A DNA stretch of 38,214 nt from Dehalococcoidia bacterium (GTDB taxonomy: Bacteria; Chloroflexota; Dehalococcoidia; Bin125): NCBI GenBank assembly GCA_022822375.1, contig JAJEBU010000128.1, positions 1-38,214 of the forward strand, given 5' to 3'. This document shows positions 6,980 through 13,855 of the stretch, in pieces (position 1 is the stretch's first letter; every line of letters starts with the position of its first letter). Under the pieces are notes generated by a model. It was not told the DNA's origin. It did no database searches and was given only the letters and a program-made list of their open reading frames with translations. Both the position numbers and the translations under genes were made by a program.

Positions 6980-8359
6980 ATGAGCGACGACCAGACTCCT
7001 GCAGACAGTGGCGCAAGCCGGGCCAAGGGTAAGCGGCGCCCCGCCAAGCGTCCTGGGGGGCGTCCCGGCGGGCGTCCGGCGACCCGGCGCAGGGAGTCGC
7101 CCTTCTGCACGGTCGAGGAAGCGATCGAGGTCTTCGCCAACGGCGAACCGCTGATCATCACCGACGACGAAGACCGCGAGAACGAGGGCGACCTCGCGCT
7201 GCCCGCGCAGTTCACGACGCCTGAGTCGATCAACTTCATGGCCACCCACGGCCGCGGCCTGATCTGCGTCGCGATGGAGGGTCAGCTGCTGGATCGCCTC
7301 GGCTTGCGGTTGATGGTCGACCAGAGCTCCAACACGGCGCCGCTGGGGACCGCGTTCACGGTCTCGGTCGAAGCCCGCTCGGGCGTCACCACGGGCATTT
7401 CCGCCGCCGACCGCGCGCGCACGATTCGCGTGCTGATGGATCCCAACTCAGGTCCCAACGACATCGTCTCGCCCGGCCACATGTTCCCGCTGCGCGCTCG
7501 CGACGGCGGCACGCTCGTCCGCGCGGGGCAGACCGAGGCGTCGGTCGACCTCTGCCGCCTGGCCGGGCTACAGCCGGGCGCGGTGATCTGCGAAATCATG
7601 AAGAAGAACGGCGAGATGGCGCGCTTGCCCGACTTGACCAGATTCTCCAAGCGGCACGGGCTGAAGATGGTCTCGGTCGAGCAGATCATCCAATATCGGT
7701 TGCGCACCGAGCAGTTGGTCGAGCGTGTGACGGAGACCAAACTACCCACGCCGACTGGCACGTGGCGGCTGATCGGCTACCGCACCGCCGACCATCTGGA
7801 GGAGCATGTCGCGCTCGTGATGGGCAACGTGACGGGCGGCGAGCCGGTGCTGGTTCGTGTCCACTCGCAGTGTCTGACGGGGGACGTGTTCGCATCCCAG
7901 CGCTGCGACTGCGGCGAGCAGCTGGAGATCGCGATGCGAATGGTCTCCGAGCAGCGGCGGGGGGTGATCGTCTACATGGCGCAGGAGGGTCGCGGGATTG
8001 GCCTGCACAACAAGCTCGCCGCCTACGCGCTGCAAGATCAGGGCATGGACACCGTGGAAGCCAACCTCGCGCTGGGCTTTGAAGCAGATCGCCGCGATTA
8101 CGGCATTGGAATGCAAATCCTGCGCGACCTGGGCATCCAGCGCATTCGGCTGATGACGAACAACCCGTCCAAGCGTCACGGACTGGCCGGATACGGCCTG
8201 GAGATCGTGGAGCGCGTGTCAGTCGTCGCGCCGCCCAATCCGCACAATGTGCGCTACCTGGCGGTCAAGCAGGAAAAGATGGGTCACATCTTCGACGAGG
8301 ACGGCGATGCAACGACGCCGCCGGGCGACGATCCACCGCGACGCGCGGCGATCGGTTAA
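6980..8359 (+). CDS. ribBA: Bifunctional DHBP synthase/GTP cyclohydrolase II
   Basis: RibBA, 459 residues, supplying both riboflavin precursors. An unusual basic N-terminal tail (1-38, rich in Arg, Lys, Gly and Pro) precedes the DHBP synthase domain, which shows DDEDRENEGDL (62-72) and DQSSNTAPLGTAFTVSV near 114-130. The GTP cyclohydrolase II domain has the zinc cysteines in SQCLTGDVFASQRCDC (Cys298, 309, 311), QEGRGIGL (335-342) and a final TNNPSKRHGL. Both active sites look intact. It starts 17 bases after ribE and ends one base before the ribH GTG, so translation is likely coupled. The basic tail resembles a disordered nucleic-acid-binding extension, not part of the usual family. Confidence 0.97.
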   Translation: MSDDQTPADSGASRAKGKRRPAKRPGGRPGGRPATRRRESPFCTVEEAIEVFANGEPLIITDDEDRENEGDLALPAQFTTPESINFMATHGRGLICVAMEGQLLDRLGLRLMVDQSSNTAPLGTAFTVSVEARSGVTTGISAADRARTIRVLMDPNSGPNDIVSPGHMFPLRARDGGTLVRAGQTEASVDLCRLAGLQPGAVICEIMKKNGEMARLPDLTRFSKRHGLKMVSVEQIIQYRLRTEQLVERVTETKLPTPTGTWRLIGYRTADHLEEHVALVMGNVTGGEPVLVRVHSQCLTGDVFASQRCDCGEQLEIAMRMVSEQRRGVIVYMAQEGRGIGLHNKLAAYALQDQGMDTVEANLALGFEADRRDYGIGMQILRDLGIQRIRLMTNNPSKRHGLAGYGLEIVERVSVVAPPNPHNVRYLAVKQEKMGHIFDEDGDATTPPGDDPPRRAAIG

Positions 8360-8851
8360 GTGATGCCCAACGTCCACGACGGCGCCGCCAATCCCAATCC
8401 TGAGCAAGGCCCGGCCGCCGGGCTGCGCTTCGCAGTGGTCGTCAGCCGCTTCAACGACTTTGTCACGGCCGCGCTGCTCGATGGCTGCATCGACCACCTG
8501 GAGTCGAACGGCGCCGACCCCGACCAGATTGACATCTACTGGGTGCCTGGCGCATTCGAGATACCGCTCGCCGCGCAGAAGTGCGCGCAGACGGGGCGCT
8601 TCGACGCCGTCATCTGCCTCGGCGCGGTAATCGAAGGGGAGACGGATCACTACCGCCTGGTCGTGGACGGGGCGATGCACGGCATCGCCAGGGTCAGCCT
8701 GGACACGGGCGTGCCGGTCATCTTCGAAGTGCTGGCGACGCAGACGACGGCGCTGGCGATGGCCAGAGCCGGCGGCTCGGCGGGCAACAAGGGCGAGGAA
8801 GCGGCGCAAGCGGCCATCGAGATGACGCGCCTACTGGGGACGATTGCGTAA
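8360..8851 (+). CDS. ribH: 6,7-dimethyl-8-ribityllumazine synthase
   Basis: Lumazine synthase, 163 residues, condensing 5-amino-6-ribitylamino-uracil with dihydroxybutanone phosphate. Motifs are VVVSRFNDF near 29-37, WVPGAFEIPLAAQ (61-73), and GAVIEGETDHYRLV (about 90-103) with the catalytic His. The start is GTG at 8360, or the next codon ATG at 8363. Both sit immediately after the ribBA stop, so the two are translationally coupled. It is the last gene of the riboflavin run. Length is in the normal range; the first 24 residues are a variable tail. Confidence 0.97.
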   Translation: MMPNVHDGAANPNPEQGPAAGLRFAVVVSRFNDFVTAALLDGCIDHLESNGADPDQIDIYWVPGAFEIPLAAQKCAQTGRFDAVICLGAVIEGETDHYRLVVDGAMHGIARVSLDTGVPVIFEVLATQTTALAMARAGGSAGNKGEEAAQAAIEMTRLLGTIA

Positions 8852-8916
8852 GTCACGGCCGCCGCTAGTCGGCAGTCACGGCCGCTGCCAGTCGGCAGTC
8901 AGGGCTGCCAGTCGGC
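8851..8916 (+). repeat. Short tandem repeat, 23-bp unit, 2.9 copies
   Basis: Three head-to-tail units of AGTCACGGCCGCYGCYAGTCGGC lie at 8851-8873, 8874-8896 and 8897-8916; the last lacks three bases. The array starts at the last base of the ribH stop codon and fills the gap before the convergent PIN-like gene at 8930. Units are too short and contiguous for CRISPR. It may be a slipped-strand expansion or help to end transcription from both sides. Confidence 0.8.
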
Positions 8917-8929
8917 GCGGCGACTCACG

Positions 8930-9370
8930 TCAGGGACGGCCTCGTTCGATGTCATCGAGCCGGCGCCTCACATCGCCCAGAGACTCCAGCTCAGGCTGGT
9001 CGAGGGCTCTCCTGATGGTTACTCGACGGATCTGGGAAGTTGGCCGTAACGCTTCACGGATGATTTCGATATGATTCCGCAGCCGTTCCCGCTCGGCCTG
9101 CGGACCTCGAGGCTCACGCCTCGGTCGACCCAGCTTGATGATCCGAAGGCCGTCAAGCATCGCGCGGAGGGCATGCGGCTCAACCTCGGACTCGGTATAT
9201 CGATCGTGCGTCACGATGCCGTCGTACTCATTGGCCAGGGCAAACTCAAACAGCTGCACGTCGGAAGAACCCAGCAGGTTCAGGTCGGTCAAATGTGTCG
9301 CCTCGATGCCGAGTGACGTTAACTCTTCAGCAGCCTCAGGTGACGTATCTTCATCAACCAGCAGGCGCAT
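8930..9370 (-). CDS. PIN-like (DUF5615) protein, probable toxin
   Basis: A 146-residue protein. The N-terminal ~100 residues match the PIN-like DUF5615 family: MRLLVDEDTS at the start with acidic residues, ATHLTDLNLLGSSDVQLFEFA (about 25-45), and GIVTHDRY near 52-59. These acids form the metal site in PIN-type RNases. A basic, Arg-rich extension follows the PIN-like core. Its start overlaps the end of the DUF433 gene by 17 bases, the classic arrangement of a type II toxin-antitoxin pair with the toxin second. Activity as an RNase is inference. Whether the C-terminal tail contributes to target choice is unknown. Confidence 0.85.
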   Translation of the reverse strand: MRLLVDEDTSPEAAEELTSLGIEATHLTDLNLLGSSDVQLFEFALANEYDGIVTHDRYTESEVEPHALRAMLDGLRIIKLGRPRREPRGPQAERERLRNHIEIIREALRPTSQIRRVTIRRALDQPELESLGDVRRRLDDIERGRP

Positions 9371-10085
9371 ATGCGAACCCTGGACGACCCAATTCGATCT
9401 CGAAATCCAGGGCGCGGCGGACCTCGTCTCGCTTCAGCCGATAGGCGTCTGCAATCTGCTCGAGCGTCATGCCGCCTTGATGGAGGTCAGCGATCTGCGC
9501 AGTCTCGATCCGTCTGCCTTTGATCGTTGGCGCTCCGCCAACCACGTCGGGATCCATCGTGACCGAGTCTCCAAACGCATGCATCAAGCCGAGCGGGTCC
9601 TCATCGTCGAGATCACGCCAGATCTTCGAGAGCGCGGCCTCATCGAGAATCCCCTGAAGCTGCTCGGTCACGCGCTCCCTGTCAATCGGTCCTGAAGCGA
9701 CGAAATCGAAGAACGCACCTTGAGGTGTCCGCTCAGCGGTCTGCCCGTCCTGACCGTTCGGATTGACGAGCGCACGATTCTCTGTGACGGTCACCGGCCA
9801 GTCGGCGTTCGCGGGCACGACATCGATGAACTGCCGCAGGACACCGCGCAGGTACTGCGGCTTCACGCCGAGCGCGAGCAGTTTCGCGGCAAGTCTTGCT
9901 TGCCGATATCCGTTCCAGTCGTACCTGTGCGAGACACCCCGACGGCCGCGGCGTGCCGCGGGCACCAGCAGGCCGCTGCGGTTCCAGGCGCGCAGCTGAT
10001 CGCGGCTCAGACCTGTGAGACGGGCAATCAACCACGTCGGCAATGCGCCGCCGTGACGATCCAACGCTGCTGAAGTGCGGGACAT
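9354..10085 (-). CDS. MerR-like HTH plus DUF433 protein, probable antitoxin
   Basis: A 243-residue two-domain protein. The N-terminal part (about 14-90) resembles a MerR-type winged helix: WLIARLTGLSRDQLRAWNRS, then HRYDWNGYRQARLAAKLLAL. The C-terminal part (177-231) is DUF433, with VVGGAPTIKGRRI and a helix-turn-helix-like GGMTLEQIADAY. DUF433 alone is usually a small antitoxin of under 100 residues; here it is fused to a second DNA-binding domain and a long middle region. It overlaps the PIN-like gene by 17 bases. The natural reading is an antitoxin that neutralises the PIN-like protein and represses its own operon. It lies 37 bases downstream of the AhpD-like gene pair on the same strand, so read-through is possible. 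Confidence 0.86.
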   Translation of the reverse strand: MSRTSAALDRHGGALPTWLIARLTGLSRDQLRAWNRSGLLVPAARRGRRGVSHRYDWNGYRQARLAAKLLALGVKPQYLRGVLRQFIDVVPANADWPVTVTENRALVNPNGQDGQTAERTPQGAFFDFVASGPIDRERVTEQLQGILDEAALSKIWRDLDDEDPLGLMHAFGDSVTMDPDVVGGAPTIKGRRIETAQIADLHQGGMTLEQIADAYRLKRDEVRRALDFEIELGRPGFAYAPAG

Positions 10086-10122
10086 CGATCCGGTTCGCTC
10101 TCAGACGTATCTGCTGTCAACG

Positions 10123-11205
10123 TTACGCCGTGTTTGCGGCGGAGGCGTATTGGTGCAGGCCGAGCTGGTCGCGCCAGCCTTCTGATGCTTCCTTGGTGCG
10201 ATCGTCGAGCGGGATGCCGCAGCCGTCGGCGATGCGGACCATGCGCTGGAAGTTCGCGATGTTCGCTGCAGCCTCGATGGCGGCGGTGTCGCCGAGTTCG
10301 CGGCGCACCGCAGCGCGGATCTCCGCCAGATTGGCGCGGCGGCCGACAGCGGCGTCGCAGAACTGCAGGAGCAGTCTGCCGTGCGGCACCCCGGAATCGA
10401 CGGCAACATCGACCGCAGCGGAGAGTTCGTACTGATCATCGGACCCACTCCGACCGAGCAGGTTGACGTGCGACACCGTTCAATAGAAGCACTCGTTGAG
10501 GGCAGACACGCGGCCAGCCATGATCTCCAGCTGGGCGCGGGTGAGCGTACGATGCTCGGTTTCGAGATCGCCGATCTCCTCCCAGCTCAGATAGTGGGCG
10601 TGGAACAGGTCGTTCAGCCAGCGGACGCTGTCCGGGTGGAGGCTCATCGCCGCCCAGACATTGGCGGCGCGTGGGAACCCCAGATAGATGTCGGCCTCGG
10701 AGTCGGCCAAGCTCTTCGCGGCCAGCGTCGGCGGCCAGCTACCGTTGTCGGCGAGGCCTGCGGGGCGCCGTTGGGTCGGTTCGCCGGTGATCGGACTGGG
10801 CAGCGGCTCGAGTGGCAGTCCCGCCGCGCGGTGGAACTCGTCGACCGACCAAACGGCAACCAGCACGCCGAGCAGCTCGACATATCGAGCGTCGGACATG
10901 CCGTCGGCGCTCACGGTGGCGTCGTACCAGTCTCGGCTCACATTGGGCAGGTCGCCGATCAGCCGATGGATGGCGAAGACGGCGGCCTCGGGCAGCTCAG
11001 CTGGTCCGGCGCCGGGATCAGGAAGACCGTCGACCAGCGCCGAGGCGCGTCGGCACTCGGCAGCGATGCTGACTCGCTCTGCGCCTGTCCACCAGTCACC
11101 TGCCGCGGAGAGGCGCTCCCAACTGCGGCGGTGGGCGTCGCGGATGCGGCCTGGAATCTGCCAATCTGTGTCGATGTAGCTGAACGGTGCGATGGTGGTC
11201 GTCAT
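10123..11205 (-). CDS. AhpD-like (CMD family) selenoprotein, copy 1
   Basis: Two stacked reading frames (10480-11205 and 10123-10476) are in the same frame and separated only by a TGA at 10480-10482 and one sense codon. Read through as selenocysteine the product is 360 residues with Sec242. The motif is E227-x11-C239-x2-U242-x3-H246 (local text ALNECFY-U-TVSHVNLL), precisely the AhpD alkylhydroperoxidase signature E-x11-C-x2-C-x3-H with the second Cys replaced by Sec. The N-terminal half resembles a cysteine-poor CMD-type domain (DWWTGAERVS near 37). A stem-loop follows the TGA (10446-10470). It lies 13 bases after copy 2 and shares much of its sequence, especially the last 45 residues. Probable role: peroxidase or disulfide reductase. 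TGA acts as an ordinary stop in other genes here, so the code is not reassigned. Confidence 0.85.
10446..10470 (-). promoter_or_regulatory. Candidate bacterial SECIS hairpin, copy 1
   Basis: Starting 10 bases after the TGA, CACGTCAACC pairs with GGTCGGAGTG. This gives eight pairs, one of them G-U, with two mismatches. The five-base apical loop TGCTC has G at its second position. The loop begins about 19 bases from the TGA, inside the range known for bacterial SECIS elements. Folding was done by eye. Confidence 0.5.
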
Positions 11206-11218
11206 CGTGACCTCTCTG

Positions 11219-12274
11219 TCATGCGGTGTTTGCGGCGGAGGCGTATTGGTGGAGGCCGAGCTGGTCTCGCCAGTCTTCCGATGCTTCCTTGGTGAAATCG
11301 TCGAGCGGGATGCCGCAGCCGTCGGCGATGCGGACCATGCGCTGGAAGTTGGCCACGACGCCGGCGCTGTCGACCAGCTCCTGCGGCCCGAGCTCAGCGG
11401 CGATCCGCTCTCTCAGTCCCGGCAATGAGTCGGTGCGACGCACGGCGGCCTCGGCGAATGCGGTCAGCAGGCTGTCGTGCGGGACACCGCTGTCGGAATG
11501 ATCGACGGCGCCTTGCAGATTCAAGCGATCGAGCGTGCCTTGTCGGTCGCTGCTCTCACGGAGCATGCGGACGTGCGAGGTGGTTCAATAGAAGCACTCG
11601 TTCAGCGCGGAGACGCGGGCGGCGATCAGTTCGATCTGCGGACGGGAGATGGCGCGCAACGGGTCGGGCATGCGCATTTCGCGGAACGACAGGTAGTGCG
11701 CCTCTGAGAGGTCGTGTAGCCAGCCTAGATTCTCGGGGATCAGGGAGAGCGCCGAGAGGACGTTGGCGCCCCACTCGAGCGGGCCGTAATGCTGGGCGAG
11801 CTCGGGCGGCAAGCCCGACTTGGGCACAATCGGCGCCCAGGACCACTTCTGTTCGGCGGCGGACGGCCGCTGCCGCGACGGATCGCCCGGCTGCGGATCG
11901 GGCAGCGGCTCCAGCGGGATTCCGAGCGCGCGGTGGAACTCGTCCACCGACAGCGCGTGCACGACGACAGCCACCAGCTCGATGTAGCGGTCTTCGGACA
12001 TGCCAGGCGCGGTGATGGTCTCGTCGTAGAAGCCGCGGTTGAGGTTGGCGTTGTCGACGACGAGCTTCTGGATCGCAAAGACCGCCGCCTCGGGCAGGAT
12101 GCTGCTCTTGGCAGGGTCGAAGTGTCGTGCGGCGCGCTGCAGGCGGGCGATCTCGACGCGTTCAGCGCCCGTCCACCAGCGGCCGGGCCGAGCGATCCGC
12201 TCCCAGCTGTCGCGGTGCGCGTTGATAGTCGTCTCTCGGATGGGCAGGTTCACGTCGGAGTATGCAAAGGCCAT
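11219..12274 (-). CDS. AhpD-like (CMD family) selenoprotein, copy 2
   Basis: As with copy 1, a TGA at 11585-11587 joins two in-frame segments (11585-12274 and 11219-11584, no other stop between them). Readthrough gives 351 residues with Sec230. The motif is E215-x11-C227-x2-U230-x3-H234 (ALNECFY-U-TTSHVRML). The N-terminal domain has RWWTGAERVEI and is clearly homologous to copy 1. The chosen ATG at 12274 aligns with copy 1; the frame stays open upstream to 12475 but that part overlaps the divergent crotonase and lacks similarity. This is the first gene of the pair, expressed from the intergenic palindrome at 12358-12386. Two diverged copies keeping TGA at the same codon argues strongly for selection for Sec and against decay. 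Substrate is unknown. Confidence 0.85.
11553..11579 (-). promoter_or_regulatory. Candidate bacterial SECIS hairpin, copy 2
   Basis: Five bases after the TGA, CTCGCACG pairs with CGTGAGAG at seven of eight positions (one G-A mismatch) around an 11-base loop TCCGCATGCTC that includes G. The CAC/GTG core pairs are the same ones used in copy 1, although the intervening sequence differs. The loop begins about 13 bases after TGA, slightly close for the usual spacing. Confidence 0.45.
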
Positions 12275-12357
12275 GCGGTCATCCGTTTCGAAGCAGGCGC
12301 GTGCTCGGGGTCGTTGGGGCTGAGGGTAGCGTCTGCGCACCAGCGGATCGCGAGCGA

Positions 12358-12386
12358 GGGAACGGAGGGCTGCTAGCCTCGTTCCC
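12358..12386. promoter_or_regulatory. Palindromic bidirectional ECF-type promoter/operator
   Basis: GGGAACG (12358-12364) and CGTTCCC (12380-12386) form an inverted repeat in the 155-base gap between the divergent AhpD-like pair and crotonase gene. Read on either strand the site is GGGAAC-N16-CGTT. That is the -35/-10 layout known for SigR/SigH/SigE-type ECF factors. The plus-strand leader would be about 40 bases and the minus-strand leader about 75 bases. A TAGCCT hexamer (12374-12379) inside it could also be a housekeeping -10 for the plus strand. Alternatively it is an operator for a dimeric repressor. Confidence 0.5.
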
Positions 12387-12429
12387 ATTGGCAACCGATC
12401 GGACCCACGCTGAACGGCGAGCGGAGCGC

Positions 12430-13275
12430 ATGATGTCGTACTACGAGGTGATCTACGAGCCCGGGCCGGTGGCACGGGTAATCATGAACCGTCCCGAGTA
12501 CCGCAACGCGCAGTCTCGCGTGCTGCTGGACGAGATTGATCGCGCGTTTCAGGAGGCGGCCGACGATCCCGAGTGCCGCGTGATCGTGCTCTCGGGCAAC
12601 GGGCCGGATTTCTCAGCCGGCCACGACCTCGGCTCGCCGCCGGAGCTGGCCGACCGTGAGATCAACGGTTGGGCGGACGACTTCGTCGGCGTCTTCGACC
12701 GTCAGCGCGACACGCGCATCTTCAACACGATGCGTTGGCGCAACAACCCCAAGCCAACCATCGCGATGGTGCACGGCAAGTGCATCTTTGGGGGATGGAT
12801 GGTGGCCGCGTCGATGGATCTGCTGTTCGCCTCGGACGATGCGCTGTTTCTGCCCTCGCATACGCAGTACTTTTCAGCGCCGTGGGACCTCGGCGTGCGC
12901 AAGGCGAAGGAGATCCTGTTTCAGAACCGCTTCATCCCGGCTCACGAGGCGATGGAGCTCGGCTTCGTCAACCAGGTCTATCCGTCGGAGGCACTGGAGC
13001 GAAAGACGCTGGAGTACGCCGCCGAAGTGGCCGAACGCTCGCCGATGACGCTGCGCCAAATCAAGCACTCGATCAACAACATGCAGGACGGTCAGGGTTT
13101 CTCGACGCACATCAACGCGAGCTTCATGACCTACGCGGTGGGTGCGCGCTTCGGGCAGCCCGACCCGCGCATGGTTGAGGGCAAGCGCCAACTCTCGCCA
13201 GTCGGCGAGGCGCTGGCCAAGCTGCAGAAGCCCGGCAACTTCGGCAAGCCGTGGCAGCCGTCGATCCATGTCTGA
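12430..13275 (+). CDS. Enoyl-CoA hydratase/isomerase (crotonase) family protein
   Basis: A 281-residue crotonase-fold protein. Oxyanion-hole elements are FSAGHDLGS (61-69) and MVHGKCIFGGW (113-123); the later motif FLPSHTQYFSAPWDLG replaces the classical PE-x-LG-PG-GG loop. The two glutamates used by true hydratases are not in their usual positions. The reaction may therefore be another crotonase chemistry on an acyl-CoA (isomerase, hydrolase or ring cleavage). Start at 12430 (ATGATG) follows an A/G-rich stretch, and is chosen over an upstream frame overlapping the promoter. Its last eight bases overlap the start of the CoA-transferase (ATGTCTGA), so the two form a CoA-thioester catabolic pair: one activates a carboxylate by CoA transfer, the other acts on the thioester. 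Confidence 0.94.
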   Translation: MMSYYEVIYEPGPVARVIMNRPEYRNAQSRVLLDEIDRAFQEAADDPECRVIVLSGNGPDFSAGHDLGSPPELADREINGWADDFVGVFDRQRDTRIFNTMRWRNNPKPTIAMVHGKCIFGGWMVAASMDLLFASDDALFLPSHTQYFSAPWDLGVRKAKEILFQNRFIPAHEAMELGFVNQVYPSEALERKTLEYAAEVAERSPMTLRQIKHSINNMQDGQGFSTHINASFMTYAVGARFGQPDPRMVEGKRQLSPVGEALAKLQKPGNFGKPWQPSIHV

Positions 13276-13855
13276 CGGCAACCTGCTGAGCGGCGTTCGA
13301 GTCGTCGAGCACATTCGAGACGTGCCGGCCGCCGCATGCGGCCGAGAGTTCGCGCGCTGGGGCGCAGACGTGTCGGTGTACGAGCCACCCGATTCGTTGC
13401 TGACGGCTGCGCATCCGCTGTTGCCGCGCGACGGCGAGATGGTCTCGCTGTTGCGGATGTCGCTGCTGCAGGGGACATCCATCGCTCCCCAAGCGGATGA
13501 GTGGCGCGGCGCCCTCGCTGACGCCGATGTGTTCGTCACGGACGCGCCGCTGTCCGAGCTGGAGGGCATCGCATCGGCGCACCCGCGTCTCGTCGTCGTG
13601 CACTGCTCTCCCTTCGGGACGTCGGGGCCGTATGCCGATCATCTGGCCGACGATTTGGTCATCCAGGCGCTGGCCGGCTTTGCCGGGACGAACGGCGATG
13701 CGGAGCGCGAGCCGTTGGCGGCGCCGGCGGCGATCATTCCCCGCGCCGTCGGTGTACTGGGGCGGTGGCGGCGTTCGCCGCTCTGCTGGAACGAATGCAC
13801 TCCGGTCGCGGCGAGTGGATTGAGCTGTCGTCGCACGAAGCGGTGTCGACGCTGA
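13268..13855 (+). pseudogene. Family III CoA-transferase, N-terminal part before frameshift
   Basis: From ATG 13268 the frame encodes the start of a CaiB/BaiF-type CoA-transferase (GVRVVEHIRDVPAAACGREF; then VVVHCSPFGTSGPYADH near 100-116). The recognisable sequence ends at about 13755 (AIIPRAVGVLG), after which the translation becomes nonsense and stops at 13855. The next frame continues the family sequence exactly there (AVAAFAALLERM), so one base is missing near 13751-13760. The span 13268-15615 is 2348 bases, one short of 783 codons. The lesion lies in GGTGTACTGGGGCGG, where a miscounted G run is possible, so this could be a sequencing error as well as a real mutation. Confidence 0.75.

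Noticed and set aside
8851-8916. CRISPR array
   Set aside because: Contiguous 23-bp units without spacers.
10480-11205. Reading the AhpD-like genes as truncated pseudogenes or separate small genes
   Set aside because: Both copies stop at the same motif position, stay in frame after it, and keep conserved sequence on both sides. Sec is a better fit.
12275-12475. N-terminal extension of AhpD-like copy 2
   Set aside because: It overlaps the divergent promoter and the crotonase start, and copy 1 has nothing equivalent.
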